In this document: piece after piece, positions 1-7,976 of the stretch | Layout: every line of letters begins with the position of its first letter | Position numbering within the stretch: position 1 is the stretch's first letter | Assembly: GCA_943370355.1 (NCBI GenBank) | Contig: CALRQP020000005.1 | Location: 1 to 64,000, forward strand | DNA: 64,000 nt | Origin: JADCGM01 sp943370355 | Lineage (GTDB): Bacteria > Pseudomonadota > Alphaproteobacteria > Sphingomonadales > Sphingomonadaceae | Direction: 5' to 3' | Position numbers and translations under genes: made by a program | The notes under the pieces: generated by a model | What the model was told of the DNA's origin: nothing | The model's input: only the letters and a program-made list of their open reading frames with translations | Database searches by the model: none

Positions 1-12
1 GGGCGTGCGAGG

Positions 13-118
13 GGGCGGGTAGAAGCTTGAGACAGCACCGCCGCTTCAAGCTTCTACCCGCCTCGGTCGGTTCGCCTGACGGCTCTCCGTCGCCCCGCCC
101 TGCAAGGGCGGGGACGTA
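13..118. repeat. Dispersed inverted-repeat element, copy 1
   Basis: A 17-bp perfect inverted repeat (14-30 against 46-62, 15-nt loop) is followed by a second hairpin, CCCCGCCC (93-100) against GGGCGGGG (106-113). A degenerate copy with the same order of parts lies at 24671-24773. Both copies share AGCTTCTACCCGCC and, about 30-45 nt later, GTCGCCCCGCC with CAAGGGCG. The second hairpin sits 8 nt beyond the rpmG stop on the minus strand, so the element may end that transcript, but no U-run follows. No transposase is linked to it. Confidence 0.65.
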
Positions 119-120
119 TG

Positions 121-288
121 CTACTTGATCTTCGCTTCCTTGAAATCGACATGCTTGCGCACGACGGGATCATATTTGCGGAAGGTCAGCTTCTCGGTCT
201 GCGTGCGCGGGTTCTTCTTGGTGACATAGAAGAAGCCGGTGTCGGCACTGCTGACGAGCTTGATCTTGACGGTGGTCGGCTTTGCCAT
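121..288 (-). CDS. rpmG: 50S ribosomal protein L33
   Basis: The 55-residue, very basic product begins MAKPTTVKIKLVSSAD and contains FFYVTKKNPRTQTEKL and a KYDPVVRKHV stretch, the whole length and pattern of bacterial L33. It is a structural protein of the large ribosomal subunit near the E site. This L33 has no CxxC zinc pairs, so it is the zinc-independent form. The ATG at 288 has an AGGGA stretch upstream. The gene stands alone: a strong terminator (321-350) lies just upstream on the same strand and a repeat element follows the stop. Confidence 0.95.
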   Translation of the reverse strand: MAKPTTVKIKLVSSADTGFFYVTKKNPRTQTEKLTFRKYDPVVRKHVDFKEAKIK

Positions 289-320
289 GACGCGGGCGTC
301 CCTGAAATTCTCGGCTGAAA

Positions 321-350
321 CGAAAAACGCGGGCCGTTGCTGCCCGCGAA
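321..350 (-). terminator. Rho-independent terminator after the rnr operon, upstream of rpmG
   Basis: Read on the minus strand, CGCGGGC pairs perfectly with GCCCGCG across a 7-nt loop (348-342 with 334-328) and is followed at once by five T residues (327-323). It lies 35 nt beyond the stop of the small secreted protein gene (383) and 33 nt before the rpmG start, so it ends the rnr transcript. Unless the rpmG promoter fits into the short remaining gap, it also sits inside the rpmG leader. Confidence 0.85.
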
Positions 351-382
351 CCGGGCGCTACTCGCAAAAGCGAAGCCTCAAG

Positions 383-775
383 TCAAGGTCGCGGCTTGGC
401 TGTGTAGACGATGTCCGGCCCGCCAAAGCGCTCGAGCAGCGGTTTGTACCCGCTGTATGTCGCCCAGTTGTCGATCTCGGCGAGCGTATAGCCGACCTTC
501 CCGGCCGGCCCCACCACCGACGGCTCGTCCCACTTGCCGATATTCGCAAACCGCTTGCGCTCCGCATAGACATTCTCGGTCTTGGGCGAGGCAGGGTTAG
601 GCGTGACCGGAAACGGCAGCAGATATTTGTCCCGCTCCGACGCGCGCCCGCAAACGAGAATCTCGTCCCCGGTCGGCGCCGGGCATTTGACCCCCGCCGC
701 AATCGCGATTCGCTCCCGCGCCGCCTCGACGGGCGAGGTCAGCGCAGCGGCAAGTCCAAGGGTGGCCAGCAACAT
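383..775 (-). CDS. Small secreted protein of a sphingomonad-type hypothetical family
   Basis: The 130-residue product starts with a signal-peptide-like segment (MLLATLGLAAALTSPVEA, about residues 1-18). The mature part has two cysteines in the pattern KCPAPTGDEILVCGRA, near residues 30-43, followed by a basic, proline-containing stretch (YLLPFPVTP). Short exported proteins with an EI(V/L)VCGR motif are common hypotheticals in sphingomonads; their function is unknown to me. It lies 39 nt downstream of rnr on the same strand and ahead of a terminator, so it is probably the last gene of the rnr transcript. Confidence 0.7.
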   Translation of the reverse strand: MLLATLGLAAALTSPVEAARERIAIAAGVKCPAPTGDEILVCGRASERDKYLLPFPVTPNPASPKTENVYAERKRFANIGKWDEPSVVGPAGKVGYTLAEIDNWATYSGYKPLLERFGGPDIVYTAKPRP

Positions 776-814
776 GCGCGCACTATCGTGCCGCAGCCGG
801 TTCGACGCAAGCCG

Positions 815-3037
815 TCAGCGCTTGCGCCCCCGGCGCACGCCGGGCGGCGGCCCGCCCCGTTTTGGTCTGGTCCGGTCGTGCCGTTCGCGGTGCGGGCGGC
901 GCTCCATCGGCGCGGCGTCAGGCAACTCGAAGCGCAGGCCGCCAGTGATCGGATTGGCTTCGGCCAAGCGCAGGTCGAGGCGCATGCCGGGGGAGAAAGC
1001 GGTGCCGGTTTCGATGCCTTCGAGGACCTTGGTGCCCTCGTCGAACACGAAGCGCTCGGCCCCGAGTGTCGAGACGGGGACGAGGCCGTCGCCGCCGATG
1101 CCTTCGACCGTCGCGAAGAAGCCGAATTTGGCGGTGCCGGTGATTCGCGTGGGGAGGACTTCGCCGACGCGGGTCGACAGGAAGGCGGCGACATAGCGGT
1201 CGATGGTATCGCGCTCGGCCTCCATCGCGCGGCGTTCGGTCAGCGAGATATGTTCGCCGGTTGCGGCCATTGCGGCGGCCTCCTCGTCGCCCAGGCCGCC
1301 CTCGCCGAGCTTGTAGGCGCGGACCAGCGCGCGGTGCACGACAAGGTCCGAGTAGCGCCGGATCGGCGAGGTGAAATGGCCATAGCTGCCGAGCGCGAGG
1401 CCGAAGTGGCCGCGATTCTCGGGGCTGTAATAGGCTTGGGTCTGCGTGCGGAGCACCTGCTCCATGATCTGCGGCCGCTCGGGCCGGTCGCCGACGCGCT
1501 TGAGCAGGTGGTTGAAGGTCTCCGGCCGGATCACCTGGCCCAGCGCGAACTCGATGTCGAAGGTCTCGAGATAGTCCTTGAGCGCGGTGAGCTTCTCGCG
1601 TCCCGGCGGCTCGTGGACGCGGTACATGCAGGGGGTGCGCTTCGCCTCCAGCGCCTTGGCGGCAGCGACGTTGGCGGCGATCATGAAATCCTCGATGAGC
1701 CGGTGCGCATCGAGCCGCTCGCGCACCGCGACCGAGACGATCTTGCCCGCCTCGTCGAGCACTACGCGGCGCTCGGGCAGGTCGAGTTCGAGCGGGTGCC
1801 GCCGGTCCCGCGCCTTCGCGAGCGCTGACCAGGCGCCCCAGAGCGGTTTCAGGATCGTATCGGTGAATGGCGAGTCGAGCTTGCCGTCGATTGCGCCCTG
1901 CGCCTCTTCGTAGGAGATATTCTCGACGATCCGGACTACCGCGCGGGTGAACACCCAATTTTCGATTTGGCCATCCGCCGAAATCTTTAACTTGCAGGCG
2001 AGGACGCCTTTGTCCTCGCCTGAGCGGAGCGAGCACGCATCGGCCGAAAGCGCCTCCGGCAGCATCGGCACAACGCGGTCAGGGAAATAGACCGAGTTGC
2101 CGCGCTTATGGGCTTCCTTGTCGAGCGCCGAGCCGGGACGGACGAACCAGGACACATCGGCAATGGCGACGACCGCATCCCAGCCGCCGTCGTCGCGTGC
2201 CGCCGCCCAGACCGCATCGTCGTGATCGCGCGCGTCGGCCGGATCGATGGTCAGGATCGGCAGATGCCGCAGATCCTCCCGCTCGCCAAGCGGCAGATGC
2301 GCGGCCTTGTCGGCCTCGCTCAGCGCGCCGTCGGGCAAGCGGTGCGGGATGCCCTTGGCGTGGATGGCGATCAGCGAGAAGCTCGTCGGCGCGAACGGAT
2401 CGCCGAGCACTTCGACAATCTTCGCGAACTGGCGCGGCGGACGGCCATGCGGTTCGGCAAGCACGAGGTCGCCTGCCTTAGCCTCGCCGATATCGGAGAC
2501 GGCAAGATCGCTGCGCGCTCGCTTGTCGACCGGCACCAGCCGCCACTGCCGCTCCTTGCCGCCCTTATGCTCGCGGACCTCCTCGCGCAGTATGCCGAGG
2601 ATGAACTCGCTCGATTTGGCGAGCGCTTTCATCACATGCGCGCGGTAACCCGAGCCAGTTTCCTCGATCCGTGCCAGCACCCGGTCGCCCATCCCGAGCG
2701 CAGCATGCTTGCCGCGCTCGACGATGCGCACCTTCGGCGGAATGGTCCCCGCGTCCCAGCGATCGGGCACCGCAAACGTCCCATCGCCAACCTCAACGAC
2801 GCGGAGCACCGTCACCTTCGGCAGCCCACCGCCCTTGTGAAACGTCCGCCCCGCGCTCGTCTCAAGCGCGCCGTCGTTCGCCATGTCGCGAAGCAGTGCC
2901 TTGAGCGCGATCTTGTCCGCGCCGTGCAGCCCAAACGCCTTGGCAATTTCGCGCTTGCCGACCGGCGTTGGCGAGTCGGCGACGAACTTGAGGATGTCCG
3001 AGGCAGTTGGCGGGCCGGGGGGAGGGGGTTTGGGCAT
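815..3037 (-). CDS. rnr: Ribonuclease R
   Basis: A 740-residue RNase II-superfamily 3'-5' exoribonuclease that degrades structured RNA. The order is an N-terminal winged helix (about 10-80), cold-shock OB folds (to about 230), the RNB catalytic domain with the acidic metal-binding motif DPADARDHDD (about 265-274), an S1 domain (about 620-700) and a very basic Arg/Lys-rich tail typical of RNase R rather than RNase II. The ATG at 3037 is only 1 nt beyond the stop of the Doc-like toxin gene, so rnr is probably read from the toxin-antitoxin promoter or coupled to its translation, a notable arrangement for an RNA-decay enzyme. The secreted-protein gene follows. Confidence 0.96.
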   Translation of the reverse strand: MPKPPPPGPPTASDILKFVADSPTPVGKREIAKAFGLHGADKIALKALLRDMANDGALETSAGRTFHKGGGLPKVTVLRVVEVGDGTFAVPDRWDAGTIPPKVRIVERGKHAALGMGDRVLARIEETGSGYRAHVMKALAKSSEFILGILREEVREHKGGKERQWRLVPVDKRARSDLAVSDIGEAKAGDLVLAEPHGRPPRQFAKIVEVLGDPFAPTSFSLIAIHAKGIPHRLPDGALSEADKAAHLPLGEREDLRHLPILTIDPADARDHDDAVWAAARDDGGWDAVVAIADVSWFVRPGSALDKEAHKRGNSVYFPDRVVPMLPEALSADACSLRSGEDKGVLACKLKISADGQIENWVFTRAVVRIVENISYEEAQGAIDGKLDSPFTDTILKPLWGAWSALAKARDRRHPLELDLPERRVVLDEAGKIVSVAVRERLDAHRLIEDFMIAANVAAAKALEAKRTPCMYRVHEPPGREKLTALKDYLETFDIEFALGQVIRPETFNHLLKRVGDRPERPQIMEQVLRTQTQAYYSPENRGHFGLALGSYGHFTSPIRRYSDLVVHRALVRAYKLGEGGLGDEEAAAMAATGEHISLTERRAMEAERDTIDRYVAAFLSTRVGEVLPTRITGTAKFGFFATVEGIGGDGLVPVSTLGAERFVFDEGTKVLEGIETGTAFSPGMRLDLRLAEANPITGGLRFELPDAAPMERRPHRERHDRTRPKRGGPPPGVRRGRKR

Positions 3038-3038
3038 A

Positions 3039-3419
3039 TCAGCTCAAACGCTCGCGTAGCCAATTGGCAACCGCGTCTTCCGGGATGTCACCGGCCGCCA
3101 AGCCCATGACCATCCGGAATGCGTCTTCTCGATCGAAAGCGAGCGTGCCGCCATTCCGAGCGAGAAAGAAGCGCGCAGTCAGCCATGCGATCCGCTTGTT
3201 GCCATCAACAAATGCATGATTTCGCGCCAGTCCAAACGCGTAGCTTGCAGCTAGCGCCGCCAGATCGGGATCGCCGTAGACCACAAGGTTCTGAGGACGC
3301 GCGAGCGCGGAATCGAGCGCTCCCATGTCCCGCACGCCTGCCGGTCCTCCGAAGCGGGCCAGCTGTTCAGCGTGCGCCGCCAAAACCCGGTCGATGGATA
3401 CCCATTTCCACTCGCTCAT
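3039..3419 (-). CDS. Doc/Fic-family toxin of a type II toxin-antitoxin system
   Basis: The 126-residue protein carries the Fic/Doc core motif HAFVDGNKRIAW (about residues 68-79), matching HxFxxGNKR, and the Doc-like N-terminal segment with RDMGALDSALARP. Doc enzymes modify EF-Tu (phosphorylation) and stop translation; this role is inferred from family. The length is right for a stand-alone Doc. Its ATG overlaps the antitoxin stop by 4 nt (ATGA), the usual antitoxin-first order. Its own stop lies 1 nt before rnr. Confidence 0.88.
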   Translation of the reverse strand: MSEWKWVSIDRVLAAHAEQLARFGGPAGVRDMGALDSALARPQNLVVYGDPDLAALAASYAFGLARNHAFVDGNKRIAWLTARFFLARNGGTLAFDREDAFRMVMGLAAGDIPEDAVANWLRERLS

Positions 3420-3643
3420 TTGGCGAGGGCGGCCAGCAAATCCCGATCCTCATGCATAATTTGCCGGATGAGCGTCATGTCCTTTTCAAATGCCGGATCA
3501 TGGGCCCGAAGCTCGACCCCATTGGGGGTTTCGGTGGCGAACACGACATCCCCCTTCTCGACCCGCAAACGCGCGAGCAGTTCTTTGGGCAGGATGACAG
3601 CTGCCGAGTTGCCAACAGCTGTGATTTTGAGAGGCTTGTTCAT
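3416..3643 (-). CDS. AbrB/MazE-type antitoxin partner of the Doc-like toxin
   Basis: The 75-residue product begins MNKPLKITAVGNSAAVILPK, the SpoVT/AbrB swapped-hairpin DNA-binding fold seen in MazE-like antitoxins. The C-terminal half (RAHDPAFEKDMTLIRQIMHE) is acidic and helical, as expected for a toxin-neutralising tail. I chose the ATG at 3643 rather than an in-frame upstream ATG (3685), because a palindrome at 3652-3667 occupies the space just upstream and would be the operator. MazE-like antitoxins normally repress their own operon. Confidence 0.85.
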   Translation of the reverse strand: MNKPLKITAVGNSAAVILPKELLARLRVEKGDVVFATETPNGVELRAHDPAFEKDMTLIRQIMHEDRDLLAALAK

Positions 3644-3651
3644 AATCGAAA

Positions 3652-3667
3652 TATAACATTCGTTATA
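3652..3667. promoter_or_regulatory. Candidate operator of the toxin-antitoxin operon
   Basis: TATAAC (3652-3657) and GTTATA (3662-3667) form a perfect inverted repeat with a 4-bp spacer, ending 8 nt before the antitoxin start. The right arm is also part of a 10-bp palindrome, CGTTATAACG (3661-3670). AT-rich palindromes at this place are typical autoregulatory sites of AbrB-type antitoxins. Binding is inferred from position only. Confidence 0.55.
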
Positions 3668-3710
3668 ACGCGAGGCAACAAGCAAAAATGCACTTGCCCA
3701 ACCGTCTAAT

Positions 3711-3738
3711 CCCTTATAAGGGATCTTCGGCTTATAAG
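3711..3738. promoter_or_regulatory. Paired TTATAA palindromes before the SeqA-like gene
   Basis: CCCTTATAAGGG (3711-3722) is a perfect 12-bp palindrome. A second CTTATAAG (3731-3738) follows 18 bp from the equivalent position of the first, close to two helical turns, and ends 11 nt before the chosen start at 3750. The spacing and symmetry suit cooperative binding of a ribbon-helix-helix dimer, and the downstream protein has such an N-terminus. Autoregulation is an inference. Confidence 0.5.
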
Positions 3739-3749
3739 GAATGGCGGCG

Positions 3750-4256
3750 ATGGACTACAAGAACATCCGTATTGACGTGTCCGTACATGGAGCAATCGAA
3801 GCCCGCCGACAGTCATTTTCCGAAACGGAGAACGACATTTTACGCCGTGCGCTGCTGGGTACGACGGCCGAAATCGTAGAACCCGCGTCGCCTCCTGTAT
3901 TGGCAACAGTTACAACTCGACGCCGAGGGCGATACGAAGTGATCCTTCCCTGGACGACCATTCCCGCCGAGAGCCTCAAGGAAGCCTACGGCTCTCTTCT
4001 AAAAGAGCTTGCATTGCGCGACGGCCGGTTTCTCGGGAAGTTCGCATTGCAGAGGTCACGAGGTCGACGCTTTGTCGCTCTGCGCAAAGAGGATCTCTAC
4101 CTGAATTCTCGCCACTTGGTGCACAAGTACGCTGCCTTGCTCGTGGATGGCTATTGGTTCGACACTAACCTTTCTCGACAGCAAATTGAGGCGAGAGCTG
4201 CTGTTGCGTCGAAGGTCGCAGGCCTAGAATACGGTCGCGATGTGAAGATCGGCTAA
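3750..4256 (+). CDS. Uncharacterised protein with SeqA-like ribbon-helix-helix N-terminus
   Basis: The 168-residue protein (ATG at 3750, AAGGA 9 nt upstream; an in-frame ATG lies at 3741) has an N-terminus, IRIDVSVHGAIEARR followed by ETENDILRRALL (about 5-37), that matches the strand-helix-helix pattern of the SeqA oligomerisation domain, where TIEVDD and SASDILRRML occupy the same places. A C-terminal part of about 110 residues (GRYEVILPW, RRFVALRKEDLYLN, DGYWFDTNLS) is basic and aromatic and I do not recognise it. The gene is less GC-rich than its neighbours and lies between the toxin-antitoxin pair and topA. Its TAA overlaps the topA stop by 3 nt. A DNA-binding role is plausible but unproven. 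Confidence 0.6.
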   Translation: MDYKNIRIDVSVHGAIEARRQSFSETENDILRRALLGTTAEIVEPASPPVLATVTTRRRGRYEVILPWTTIPAESLKEAYGSLLKELALRDGRFLGKFALQRSRGRRFVALRKEDLYLNSRHLVHKYAALLVDGYWFDTNLSRQQIEARAAVASKVAGLEYGRDVKIG

Positions 4257-6814
4257 CCCTTTGCCAGCACTTTTTTTGCAACACGCTTAGCAGCGGGCTT
4301 CTTTGCAGCCGCCTTCTTCGGAGGCACCTTTCGTGCCGGTTTCTTGCCCTTGCTCGGGCCCGCCGCTGCGCGTGCGTCGATCAGTGCCGCTGCTTCTTCT
4401 AGCGTCAGCGTCTCGGCATTCGCCGTTTTCGGCAGTGTCGCATTGGTCGTGCCGTCGGTGACGTAATTGCCGTAGCGGCCTTCCATGAGGCGGATTTCGC
4501 CGCCCGACACTGGATGGGCACCAAGTTCGCGCAGCGCCTTCGGGCCGCGCCGTTCGCCCCGCGGTTCGGCCAGTTTGACCACGGCGGCGTTCATGCCGGT
4601 CTCGAACACCTCGGTGGTCGAGCCGAGGCGGGCATATTTGCCGTCGTGCATGAGGTACGGGCCGTATTTACCGATGCTCGCGAGGATCGGCAGGCCCGTT
4701 TCGGGATGCGTGCCGACGGTGCGCGGCAGGCTCAGCAGCCGCAGCGCCAGTTCGAGATCGACCGAATCGATCGCGACGTCCTTCGGGATGCTCGCCCGCG
4801 GCGGCTTCTCGCCGTCGCCGCGCTGGACATATTGACCGAACCGGCCGCTGCGCAGCGAGATCGGCTCGCCGGTTTCGGGGTCCTTGCCCAGCTCGCTTGG
4901 GCCGTCGTTCGCCGCGGCCGCCTCGCCGCTGCCGCCGAACTGCCGGGTGTAGCGGCACTCGGGATAGTTGGAGCAGGCGACGAACGCGCCGAATTTGCCG
5001 CCACGCAGCGACAGCCGGCCATTGCCGCACGACGGGCAGGTGCGCGGATCGCCATCGCCGGTGTCCGGGAACAGATAGGGCGCGAGGAACTCGTCGAGTG
5101 CCTGCGTGACCTCGGACGGCTTCAGTTCGGTGATCTCGACCGTCTTGGGTTTGAAATCCTCCCAGAAGGCGCGGAGCACGACCTTCCATTCGAGATCTCC
5201 GGCAGAAATGCCGTCGAGCTGATCCTCAAGCCCGGCGGTGAAATCATAGCCGACATATTTCTCGAAGAAACGCTCGAGGAAGGCGGTGACGAGACGGCCC
5301 GATTCCTCGGGGTGGAAGCGCGCCTTCTCGACGCGGACATAGGCGCGATCGCGCAGCGTCTGCAGGATCGAGGCATAGGTTGACGGGCGGCCGATGCCGA
5401 GTTCTTCGAGCCGCTTGACCAGCGAAGCTTCGGAGAAGCGCGGCGGCGGCTGGGTAAAATGCTGCTCGGCGCGCGCCGCCGACAGCTTGGGCGTGTCGCC
5501 CTGCGTCAGTTTTGGCAGCCGCTGGCCGTCCTCCTCGCCGCCATCGGCCACGTCGTCCTGCGTCTCGGTGTAAAGCGCGAGGAAGCCCGGGAAGAGTATG
5601 ACCTGTCCGGTCGCGCGCAATGTGGCGCGGCGGTTGGCATCGACGAGATCGACAGCCGTGCGCTCCATCCGCGCCGACGCCATCTGGCTCGCAAGCGTGC
5701 GCTTCCAGATCAGTTCGTATAGCCGGGCATGTTCGCCCGACAGGCTGGCGCGGTCGGGGGCAAGGCTGAGGTCAGTTGGCCGGATCGCCTCATGCGCTTC
5801 CTGCGCGTTTTTCGCCTTCGACTGATAGATGCGCGGCTTGTCGGGCAGGTGGTTCGCGCCGAAGCGCTGCGCGATGACGTCGCGGGCCTGGGTGATCGCT
5901 TCGCCGGCAATGCTGACGCCGTCCGTGCGCATATAGGTGATCGCGCCCTGCTCGTAGAGCTGCTGGGCGGTGCGCATCGTCTGCGTCGCGGTCATGCCGA
6001 GCTTTCGCGCGGCTTCCTGCTGCAGCGTCGAGGTCGTAAACGGCGGGTAGGGGTTGCGCGTGACCGGCTTGGTCTCGACGGCGCTGACGCGGTAGTCGCC
6101 AGCGAGCACGTCGGCCTTTGCCTCATTGGCGAGCGCAGCGGCATTGAGGTCGAATTTGTCGAGCTTCTTGCCCTGCCATTCGACGAGCCGCGCGACGAAC
6201 GGACGACCGTCATTCGCGGCGAAATCGCCTTCGACGGTCCAATATTCGCGGTTGCGGAACAGCTCGATTTCGCGCTCGCGGTCGACGATGAGGCGCAGCG
6301 CCACCGACTGCACGCGGCCTGCCGACTTGGCACCGGGGAGCTTGCGCCAAAGCACCGGCGACAGCGTGAAGCCGACCAGATAGTCGAGCGCCCGCCGCGC
6401 CAGATAGGCGTCGACGAGCTCCTGATCGATGGCGCGCGGATGGTCCATCGCCTTCAGGATCGCAGTCTTGGTGATCTCGTTGAACGCGACCCGCTGCGTG
6501 TCGGCGGGCAGCGCCTTCTTGGCCTTCAGATACTCATAGAGATGCCAGCTGATCGCCTCGCCCTCGCGGTCAGGGTCGGTCGCGAACACGACGCGGTCGG
6601 CCTTCTTCGCCTCGTCGGCAATCGCGCGCAGCTGCTTCGACCGGTCGGCCGAGACCTCCCAGTGCATCTTGAAATCAGCATCGGGTTCGACCGAACCATC
6701 CTTCGGCGGCAGGTCGCGGACATGGCCGTAGGAAGCGAGCACACGATAGTCGCGCCCCAGATATTTCTCGATGGTTTTCGCCTTGGCGGGCGATTCGACG
6801 ATGACAAGCTGCAT
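4253..6814 (-). CDS. topA: DNA topoisomerase I
   Basis: A full-length 853-residue type IA topoisomerase that relaxes negative supercoils. It has the N-terminal TOPRIM domain (MQLVIVESPAKAKTIEKYLG; acidic motif DPDREGEAI at about 80-88), the catalytic tyrosine in GAITYMRTDG (Tyr about 294), one clear C-terminal zinc finger with CPSCG and CSNYPEC, further degenerate topoisomerase C-terminal repeats (KYGPYLMHDGKYA and RYGNYVTDG), and a long lysine/alanine-rich basic tail. Alphaproteobacterial TopA usually has this mix of one true zinc finger and degenerate repeats plus a basic tail. It is followed on the opposite strand by the SeqA-like gene (stops overlap) and preceded by dprA. Confidence 0.97.
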   Translation of the reverse strand: MQLVIVESPAKAKTIEKYLGRDYRVLASYGHVRDLPPKDGSVEPDADFKMHWEVSADRSKQLRAIADEAKKADRVVFATDPDREGEAISWHLYEYLKAKKALPADTQRVAFNEITKTAILKAMDHPRAIDQELVDAYLARRALDYLVGFTLSPVLWRKLPGAKSAGRVQSVALRLIVDREREIELFRNREYWTVEGDFAANDGRPFVARLVEWQGKKLDKFDLNAAALANEAKADVLAGDYRVSAVETKPVTRNPYPPFTTSTLQQEAARKLGMTATQTMRTAQQLYEQGAITYMRTDGVSIAGEAITQARDVIAQRFGANHLPDKPRIYQSKAKNAQEAHEAIRPTDLSLAPDRASLSGEHARLYELIWKRTLASQMASARMERTAVDLVDANRRATLRATGQVILFPGFLALYTETQDDVADGGEEDGQRLPKLTQGDTPKLSAARAEQHFTQPPPRFSEASLVKRLEELGIGRPSTYASILQTLRDRAYVRVEKARFHPEESGRLVTAFLERFFEKYVGYDFTAGLEDQLDGISAGDLEWKVVLRAFWEDFKPKTVEITELKPSEVTQALDEFLAPYLFPDTGDGDPRTCPSCGNGRLSLRGGKFGAFVACSNYPECRYTRQFGGSGEAAAANDGPSELGKDPETGEPISLRSGRFGQYVQRGDGEKPPRASIPKDVAIDSVDLELALRLLSLPRTVGTHPETGLPILASIGKYGPYLMHDGKYARLGSTTEVFETGMNAAVVKLAEPRGERRGPKALRELGAHPVSGGEIRLMEGRYGNYVTDGTTNATLPKTANAETLTLEEAAALIDARAAAGPSKGKKPARKVPPKKAAAKKPAAKRVAKKVLAKG

Positions 6815-6881
6815 GAGTGGCGCGGTGTCCTTACGTGTACGCGCGATGGTGGGAAGGGTGCGGGGACGGCGTCAAGCGCCC

Positions 6882-7976
6882 TCAATCACCGATCGTCAGC
6901 GACACGCGCCCGCCCGCGTGCCGCGTCAGCCGACCAGCCAGTTCGAGTTCCAGCAGCACCATTTGCACGACAGCGGGCGGTAGTCCGGACAGCCGGATCA
7001 GTTCGTCAACCGGCACGGAGACCGGTCCTAGCAGGTCGGTGATTTCGTCGCGTTCATTGTCATTGGCCTCAGCAGGCGGCTCGCCGCCGCCGCTGAACAG
7101 GTCGCGCGGGGCCGAGGCGCGGGCGTTCATTGGGCGGATCGCTTCGAGAATGTCGGCGGCCGACTGAATAAGGGTCGCGCCGTCGCGGATCAGGCCGTTG
7201 CAGCCCTGGGCACGCGGGTCGAGCGGGGAGCCGGGGACGGCCATGACTTCGCGGCCCTGGTCTGCGGCGAGGCGCGCGGTGATCAGCGAACCGGATTTCG
7301 GCGCGGCCTCAACGATGACGGTGCCGAGTGCGAGACCCGAAATGATGCGATTGCGGCGCGGGAAGTGCCGGGCCTGCGGCTCGACCCCCATCGGCTGCTC
7401 CGCAACGACCAGGCCACGTTCGTAAAGCAGCGCGGTCAGATCGGCGTTCTCGGGCGGATAGATGACGTCGACGCCGCCCGCGACGACGGCGACAGTGCCG
7501 CCGTCCAGAGCGCCCTGATGTGCCGCCGCGTCGATTCCGCGCGCGAGGCCCGAAACCACAACGACATCCTCAATCGCCAGTTCGGTAGCCAATTGACGCG
7601 CAAAGCGGATCGCCGCTGCCGACGCGTTGCGCGCGCCGACCATTGCGACGGCGGGCTTGTCGAGCAGCGGGATATGGCCGCGCACCGACAAAACGGGCGG
7701 CGCATCCTCGATGCTTGCCAACAGGCTCGGGTAAGGCGGCAGACCCCAGAACAGCATGCGCCCGCCGAACTTCTCGACCGCCGCCACCTCGCGTTCGGCC
7801 TCTGCGAGACTTGCAATGCGGAGTTTGTCGCGCCCGCCGCGCCGGGCGATGTCTGGCAGCGCTTCGAGCGCGTTGCGGCCGTTGCCGAAGCGGGCGATCA
7901 ATTGGTGGAAGGTAACGGGGCCGACATTTTCGGAGCGGATCAGCCGCAACCGCGCCAGCTGTTCGGCGTCAGCCAT
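6882..7976 (-). CDS. dprA: DNA-processing protein DprA (Smf)
   Basis: The 364-residue product binds incoming single-stranded DNA and loads RecA during natural transformation. The Rossmann-like core has VSGLARGIDAAAHQGAL, AGGVDVIYPPEN and FPRRNRIISGLA with SGSLITARLA, all DprA signatures (about 110-270). An N-terminal SAM-like segment (about 1-65) and a C-terminal winged-helix region (about 300-360, LLGPVSVPVDELIRLSG) complete the usual three-part form. Its start overlaps the plsY stop by 8 nt, so the two are coupled. No competence pilus genes are in the window. Confidence 0.95.
   Translation of the reverse strand: MADAEQLARLRLIRSENVGPVTFHQLIARFGNGRNALEALPDIARRGGRDKLRIASLAEAEREVAAVEKFGGRMLFWGLPPYPSLLASIEDAPPVLSVRGHIPLLDKPAVAMVGARNASAAAIRFARQLATELAIEDVVVVSGLARGIDAAAHQGALDGGTVAVVAGGVDVIYPPENADLTALLYERGLVVAEQPMGVEPQARHFPRRNRIISGLALGTVIVEAAPKSGSLITARLAADQGREVMAVPGSPLDPRAQGCNGLIRDGATLIQSAADILEAIRPMNARASAPRDLFSGGGEPPAEANDNERDEITDLLGPVSVPVDELIRLSGLPPAVVQMVLLELELAGRLTRHAGGRVSLTIGD

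Noticed and set aside
239..1828. A long plus-strand open frame opposite rnr
   Set aside because: It is a shadow of the high-GC RNase R frame; its product has no recognisable domain, while the minus-strand frame has all RNase R motifs.
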